A stretch of DNA of 9,236 bases from an uncultured Oscillospiraceae bacterium (lineage in GTDB: Bacteria; Bacillota; Clostridia; Oscillospirales; Oscillospiraceae): the NCBI GenBank assembly GCA_934572365.1, contig CAKTKX010000045.1:1-9236 (forward strand). The letters run 5' to 3'. The notes under the pieces are model-generated. The model saw only the letters and a list, made by a program, of their open reading frames with translations. It was not told the origin of the DNA and searched no databases. The position numbers were made by a program, and so were the translations under genes. This document shows, piece by piece, positions 5,589 to 9,236 of the stretch (within the stretch, counting starts at the first letter, position 1; each line of letters begins with the position of its first letter).

Positions 5589-6533
5589 TCATCTGCTTCC
5601 CTTGTCGTAGGGGATGCCCTCGGCCTTGGGGGCGCGGGATTTCTTGGAGGTGAACGCCAGCACCACCAGGGAAATGATGTACGGGAGCATATTGTACACC
5701 ACGCTGGGGATATTCATGTCCAGCAGGAAGCCGAAGCCGGAATACACGTTGCCCAGCGCCCGGCAGAAGCCGAACAGCAGTGCCGCCAGGGCGATTTTCA
5801 GGGGGTGCCATGCGCCGAAGATCATGACGGCCAGCGCCAGGAAGCCGAAGCCCGCCACGCCGTTTTCAAACTTCCACACGCTGACGCCTGCGGTGATGTA
5901 CACGATGCCGCCGAGGCCGCCCAGCAGTCCGGAGAGCAGCACACCGGCATAGCGCATTTTGTAGACGTTGATGCCCACGGAGTCCGCCGCCTGGGGATGC
6001 TCGCCGCAGGCACGCAGCCGCAGACCGAAGCGGGTCTTGTACAGCGCCACATAGGCGGCGATCAGGCACAGCACCGCCACCAGCATGAACCAGTTCAGCT
6101 CGAACCCGCCCACGTGAACCAGCAGCAGATCCTTCGTGCGGGTGTAGGAGATATCGGAGGACACGTCGTTGCCGCCGGAGGCCGCGGTGTTCATGGCCTT
6201 CACCGCCACGGTGGCCGCGGCAGTGGCCAGCATGTTCATGGCGGTGCCGGTGATGGTCTGATCGGCCTTAAAGTTGATGGCCGCCACCGCAAGCAATAGC
6301 GAGAATATCATGCCGAACAGAGCGCTGACAATGACGGTGGTAATGACCATGACCGGCGCGCCCACGGAGACCGGCATGAATTTCAGCACCAGTGCGCCGC
6401 CCAAGGCGCCGATGACCATGATGCCTTCCAGGCCGATGTTGATCACGCCGCTTCGCTCGGCAAAGCAGCCGCCCAGGGCGACCAGCATCAGAACGGACGC
6501 GAAGATCAAAGTGTATTGGATGAGCAGTGTCAT
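5589..6533 (-). CDS. Nucleoside-type ABC transporter permease (NupQ-like, BPD_transp_2)
   Basis: This is one of two membrane permeases of an importer in the BmpA/NupNOPQ group, whose studied members carry purine nucleosides such as guanosine or related substrates. The 314-residue protein is mostly hydrophobic, with roughly 8-10 membrane segments. Family features are GVINIGLEGIM (29-39), a cytoplasmic loop KTRFGLRLRACGEHPQAA (166-183) likely to contact the ATPase, and GFGFLALAVMIFGAWHPL (228-245). The C-terminal tail is charged (SKKSRAPKAEG). ATG 6533 overlaps the TGA of the preceding permease gene as ATGA, showing translational coupling, and GAAGGG lies just upstream. It is the last gene of the operon and is followed at once by two strong hairpins. 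The exact substrate cannot be read from the sequence. Confidence 0.92.
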   Translation of the reverse strand: MTLLIQYTLIFASVLMLVALGGCFAERSGVINIGLEGIMVIGALGGALVLKFMPVSVGAPVMVITTVIVSALFGMIFSLLLAVAAINFKADQTITGTAMNMLATAAATVAVKAMNTAASGGNDVSSDISYTRTKDLLLVHVGGFELNWFMLVAVLCLIAAYVALYKTRFGLRLRACGEHPQAADSVGINVYKMRYAGVLLSGLLGGLGGIVYITAGVSVWKFENGVAGFGFLALAVMIFGAWHPLKIALAALLFGFCRALGNVYSGFGFLLDMNIPSVVYNMLPYIISLVVLAFTSKKSRAPKAEGIPYDKGSR

Positions 6534-7669
6534 TTCCCTTCGCCCCCTTCCTGAATTTGTGCAGCCTTGGCGGCTTTCCGCTCATCGGCTTTCTGCAGCC
6601 GGGTCTGGATGAAATACTTGAAGAAGCCCACAAAGGCGCACAGATAGATGATCAGTGCGGAGATCAGGCTGGAGATCTGGGAGCAGTAGACCTGCAAATC
6701 CACATTGCCGCCGCCTGTGGTGATGTACTGAATGAAGAACGCGGACAGGATCGAACCCAGGGGACTCAAGCCGCCCAGGAACGCCACGGCGATGCCGTTG
6801 AAGCCCATGCCGGGGACGGAGGAAATGGTGGTCTCCCACTCCTCAATGCCGGTGAGGTACAGCAGTCCCGCGCCGAAGCCCGCCAGAGCGCCCGCGATGA
6901 CCATGGTGAGGATGATGTTCCGGTTTTCCTTCATGCCACAGTATTTGGCGGCGTTGTAGTTGCTGCCGGTGGCCTTCAGCTCGTAGCCGAATTTGGTCTT
7001 GTTCAGAACCACCCACACCAGCACCGCCGTCAGCACCGCCAGGGGAATGGCAATGGTAACGCTCTTCTCATTGTTGAAGAGCTTTTCCAATCCCAAGCTG
7101 GGGATCAGAGCGCCGGGGTTGGTGGACTGGAGGGTCTTGGTGTAGGGGCTGGTGGGATTTTTCACCGTACCCAGCACCAGATTGGTCAGATACAGGGTGA
7201 TCCAGTTGAGCATGATGCCGGAAATGACCACGTTGACGTTGAAGAGCGTCCGCAGCACACCCGCCAGCATCCCCAGCAGTGCGCCCGCCAGCATCCCCAG
7301 CAGGATGCAGACATACCAGGGCAGATTCCACGCCAGCGCGGCATACAGCGCGGCACAGGCACCGGCGCAGTACTGACCCGCCGCGCCGATATTGAACATG
7401 CCCACCTTGTAGGCGAACAGGACAGACAGGGCGCACAGCAGCAGCGGCGCGGTGCGCACCAGCGCCTGGCCGAAATACTTGAGCTTCAGCGCGCCGGGGA
7501 AGCGCAGGAAGCTCTTCATCACCGCCACGATCGCCTCAAACGCGCCGCTGGGTTCGATGATCAGCAGCACCACATATCCCACGATCAGGCCGCCCAGAAT
7601 GCACACCAGGGAGGCGAGCAATGTCTGGAAGCCGTCCTTGCGGATCAGGGATTCATGTTCTTTTTTCAC
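6530..7669 (-). CDS. Nucleoside-type ABC transporter permease (NupP-like, BPD_transp_2)
   Basis: This is the second, larger permease of the importer, 379 residues. A basic/acidic N-terminus (MKKEHESLIRKDG) precedes the first membrane segment at about 15-37. Typical motifs follow: FAYKVGMFNIGAAGQY (85-100), a loop with KTKFGYELKATGSN (224-237) expected to meet the ATPase, and GMGFNGIAVAFLGG (287-300). The tail from about 362 is charged and Ala/Lys/Glu-rich (KADERKAAKAAQ). It presumably pairs with the NupQ-like protein as a heterodimer in the membrane. The start is GTG at 7669, overlapping the TGA of the ATPase gene by four bases (GTGA). The AAGGAG before it is only two bases away, unusually close, so initiation probably depends on ribosomes finishing the ATPase gene. 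Its own stop overlaps the next ATG, so stoichiometric expression is likely. Confidence 0.92.
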   Translation of the reverse strand: MKKEHESLIRKDGFQTLLASLVCILGGLIVGYVVLLIIEPSGAFEAIVAVMKSFLRFPGALKLKYFGQALVRTAPLLLCALSVLFAYKVGMFNIGAAGQYCAGACAALYAALAWNLPWYVCILLGMLAGALLGMLAGVLRTLFNVNVVISGIMLNWITLYLTNLVLGTVKNPTSPYTKTLQSTNPGALIPSLGLEKLFNNEKSVTIAIPLAVLTAVLVWVVLNKTKFGYELKATGSNYNAAKYCGMKENRNIILTMVIAGALAGFGAGLLYLTGIEEWETTISSVPGMGFNGIAVAFLGGLSPLGSILSAFFIQYITTGGGNVDLQVYCSQISSLISALIIYLCAFVGFFKYFIQTRLQKADERKAAKAAQIQEGGEGK

Positions 7670-9207
7670 TGCTCCTTCGCCTCCTTCTTCGCACCGGCCA
7701 TGTAAAGGCCCAGCTCTTCCACGGTGGTCGTCTTGGGGTCAAGCTCGCCCACGATCTCGCCCTCGTACATAACGAGGATGCGGTCGGACACCGTCATGAC
7801 CTCGTCCAGCTCCAGAGAGACCAGCAGCACCGCCTTGCCCGCATCCCGCTGGGCGACGATCTGCTTGTGGATATACTCGATAGCGCCCACGTCCAGGCCG
7901 CGGGTGGGCTGCACCGCAATGAGCAGCTGGGGATTCTTGTCGATCTCCCGGGCGATGATCGCCTTCTGCTGGTTGCCGCCGGACATGGAGCGGGCAATGG
8001 TGACAGGCCCTTGACCGGAACGGACGTCATACTGCTCGATCAGCCGCTCGGCATAGGCGCGGATGTTCTTCCGGCGGAGGAAGCCAAACTTGTCGGTGAA
8101 CTCCGGCTCAAAATACCGCTGCAAAATCATGTTGTCTTCCAGGGTGTAGTCCAGCACCAGACCGTGCTTGTGGCGGTCTTCCGGAATGTGGCTCATGCCC
8201 AAGGTGCTGCGGCGGCGGATAGGGGCGTGGGTGATGTCCACGCCGCACATGGTGATTGTGCCGCCGGACACGGGTTCCAGGCCGGAAATGCCGTGTACCA
8301 GCTCGCTCTGGCCGTTGCCGTCGATGCCCGCGATGCAGACGATTTCCCCCGCGTGAACCTGGAAGCTTACGTCCTTGACCGCGTTGTTCTTGTGGACTTT
8401 GGAGGGGACAGTGAGGTTCTTCACATCCAGAACCACCTCCGCCGGGTGCGCCTCCCCCTTGGTGACCGCGAATTCCACGTCACGGCCGACCATCATCCGG
8501 GACAGCTCTGCCTTGGTGGTGTCCGCGATGTTCACGGTGCCGATGTACTTACCCTTGCGCAGGACGGAGCAGCGGTCGGCCACCGCCATGATCTCGTTAA
8601 GCTTGTGGGAGATAAAGAGGATGGACTTTCCTTCCGCCGCCAGGTTGCGCATGATTTGCAGCAGCTCCTGGATTTCCTGGGGGGTCAGCACGGCGGTGGG
8701 TTCGTCGAAAATCAGGATCTCGTTGTCCCGGTAGAGCATTTTCAGGATTTCCGTACGCTGCTGCATGCCAACGGAAATGTCCTCAATCAATGCGTCGGGG
8801 TCAACCCGCAGGCCGTATTTCTCCGACAGCGCCATGACCTTTTCCCGGGCGCGGGCGCGCTGAAGGATGCCGTGCTTCGTGTCCTCGTCGCCGAGGATGA
8901 TGTTGTCCAGCACGGAGAAGCATTCCACCAGCTTGAAGTGCTGGTGAACCATGCCGATGCCCAGGGCATTGGCGTCGTTGGGGTTGTTGATCTTGACCTC
9001 CACGCCGTCCTTTTTGATCACGCCCTCCTCGGCCTGATACAGGCCGAACAGCACGCTCATCAGCGTGGATTTTCCGGCGCCGTTTTCCCCCAGCAAGGCG
9101 TGGATCTCGCCTTTTTTCAGCTGGAGCGTAACATTGTCGTTTGCGATGATACCGGGGAAGCGCTTCGTAATGTTTACCATTTCGATTGCGTAAGGTACAT
9201 CCTGCAA
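7666..9207 (-). CDS. Nucleoside-type ABC transporter ATPase, two ABC domains (NupO-like)
   Basis: This 513-residue cytoplasmic subunit has two fused ABC domains and powers the importer. Domain 1: Walker A GENGAGKST (40-48), HQH at the Q loop (88-90), a degenerate signature ISVGMQQ (144-150), Walker B LIFDEPT (165-171) and SHK (200-202). Domain 2: a P-loop remnant GIDGNGQSE (294-302) without Lys, a normal signature MSGGNQQ (408-414), and LIAVQPT (429-435) where the Asp-Glu of Walker B are Val-Gln; the switch His is also missing. Thus one composite ATP site looks canonical and the other inactive, as is usual for sugar/nucleoside ABC ATPases of this group. The start is TTG at 9207, supported by AAAAGGAGG eight bases upstream; the first in-frame ATG (9180) has no ribosome binding site. 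The cognate BmpA-like binding lipoprotein would be expected upstream, beyond the right edge. Nucleoside specificity is inferred from family resemblance. Confidence 0.93.
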   Translation of the reverse strand: MQDVPYAIEMVNITKRFPGIIANDNVTLQLKKGEIHALLGENGAGKSTLMSVLFGLYQAEEGVIKKDGVEVKINNPNDANALGIGMVHQHFKLVECFSVLDNIILGDEDTKHGILQRARAREKVMALSEKYGLRVDPDALIEDISVGMQQRTEILKMLYRDNEILIFDEPTAVLTPQEIQELLQIMRNLAAEGKSILFISHKLNEIMAVADRCSVLRKGKYIGTVNIADTTKAELSRMMVGRDVEFAVTKGEAHPAEVVLDVKNLTVPSKVHKNNAVKDVSFQVHAGEIVCIAGIDGNGQSELVHGISGLEPVSGGTITMCGVDITHAPIRRRSTLGMSHIPEDRHKHGLVLDYTLEDNMILQRYFEPEFTDKFGFLRRKNIRAYAERLIEQYDVRSGQGPVTIARSMSGGNQQKAIIAREIDKNPQLLIAVQPTRGLDVGAIEYIHKQIVAQRDAGKAVLLVSLELDEVMTVSDRILVMYEGEIVGELDPKTTTVEELGLYMAGAKKEAKEQ

Positions 9208-9215
9208 TCCAATTA

Positions 9216-9224
9216 CCTCCTTTT
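9216..9224 (-). promoter_or_regulatory. Strong ribosome binding site for the TTG-started ATPase gene
   Basis: AAAAGGAGG on the minus strand, eight bases before TTG 9207. It decides the start: no ATG or GTG in the same frame lies at a suitable distance. No promoter is visible in the 29 bases left before the window edge, so transcription comes from further upstream. Confidence 0.85.
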
Positions 9225-9236
9225 CGTTCCCGGCGG

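Overview
The window is a compact stretch of a GC-rich bacterial chromosome with every recognisable gene on the minus strand. Gene content (RpmH/RnpA pair, TypA/BipA GTPase, a CapA-family lipoprotein, UraA-type permease, BmpA-family nucleoside ABC transporter), strong AGGAGG-type ribosome binding sites, frequent GTG/TTG starts and A/T-flanked hairpin terminators fit a Bacillota, class Clostridia organism. A GC-rich gut lineage such as Oscillospiraceae/Ruminococcaceae is my best guess. That placement is inference; no taxonomic marker was searched.

Reading in the direction of transcription (right to left): (1) 9207-5589 holds a tightly overlapping three-gene ABC transporter operon (double ATPase, permease, permease) of the nucleoside (NupOPQ/BmpA) type. 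Its substrate-binding lipoprotein is presumably just outside the right edge. (2) 5588-5251 is a gene-free interval packed with perfect hairpins: two directly behind the operon, then a nested set at 5338-5511 that can close into one multibranched structure. (3) 5250-3721 is a self-contained uracil permease unit: promoter, very short leader with an intrinsic terminator before the start codon, uraA, and a terminator. (4) 3680-676 is a typA-capA unit with its own promoter and only one base between the two genes. (5) 657-1 is the rpmH-rnpA unit with a near-consensus promoter, a roughly 85-base leader, rpmH, a terminator-like hairpin between the genes, and rnpA running off the left edge.

Functionally the right half is about salvage of nucleosides and uracil across the membrane. 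The left half is translation (TypA, L34), RNA processing (RNase P protein) and a cell-surface CapA-like lipoprotein. The most unusual parts are non-coding: the nested palindrome element at 5338-5511, the attenuator-like hairpin almost at the 5' end of the uraA transcript, and the hairpin separating rpmH from rnpA. Long plus-strand reading frames opposite the genes are judged to be composition shadows.
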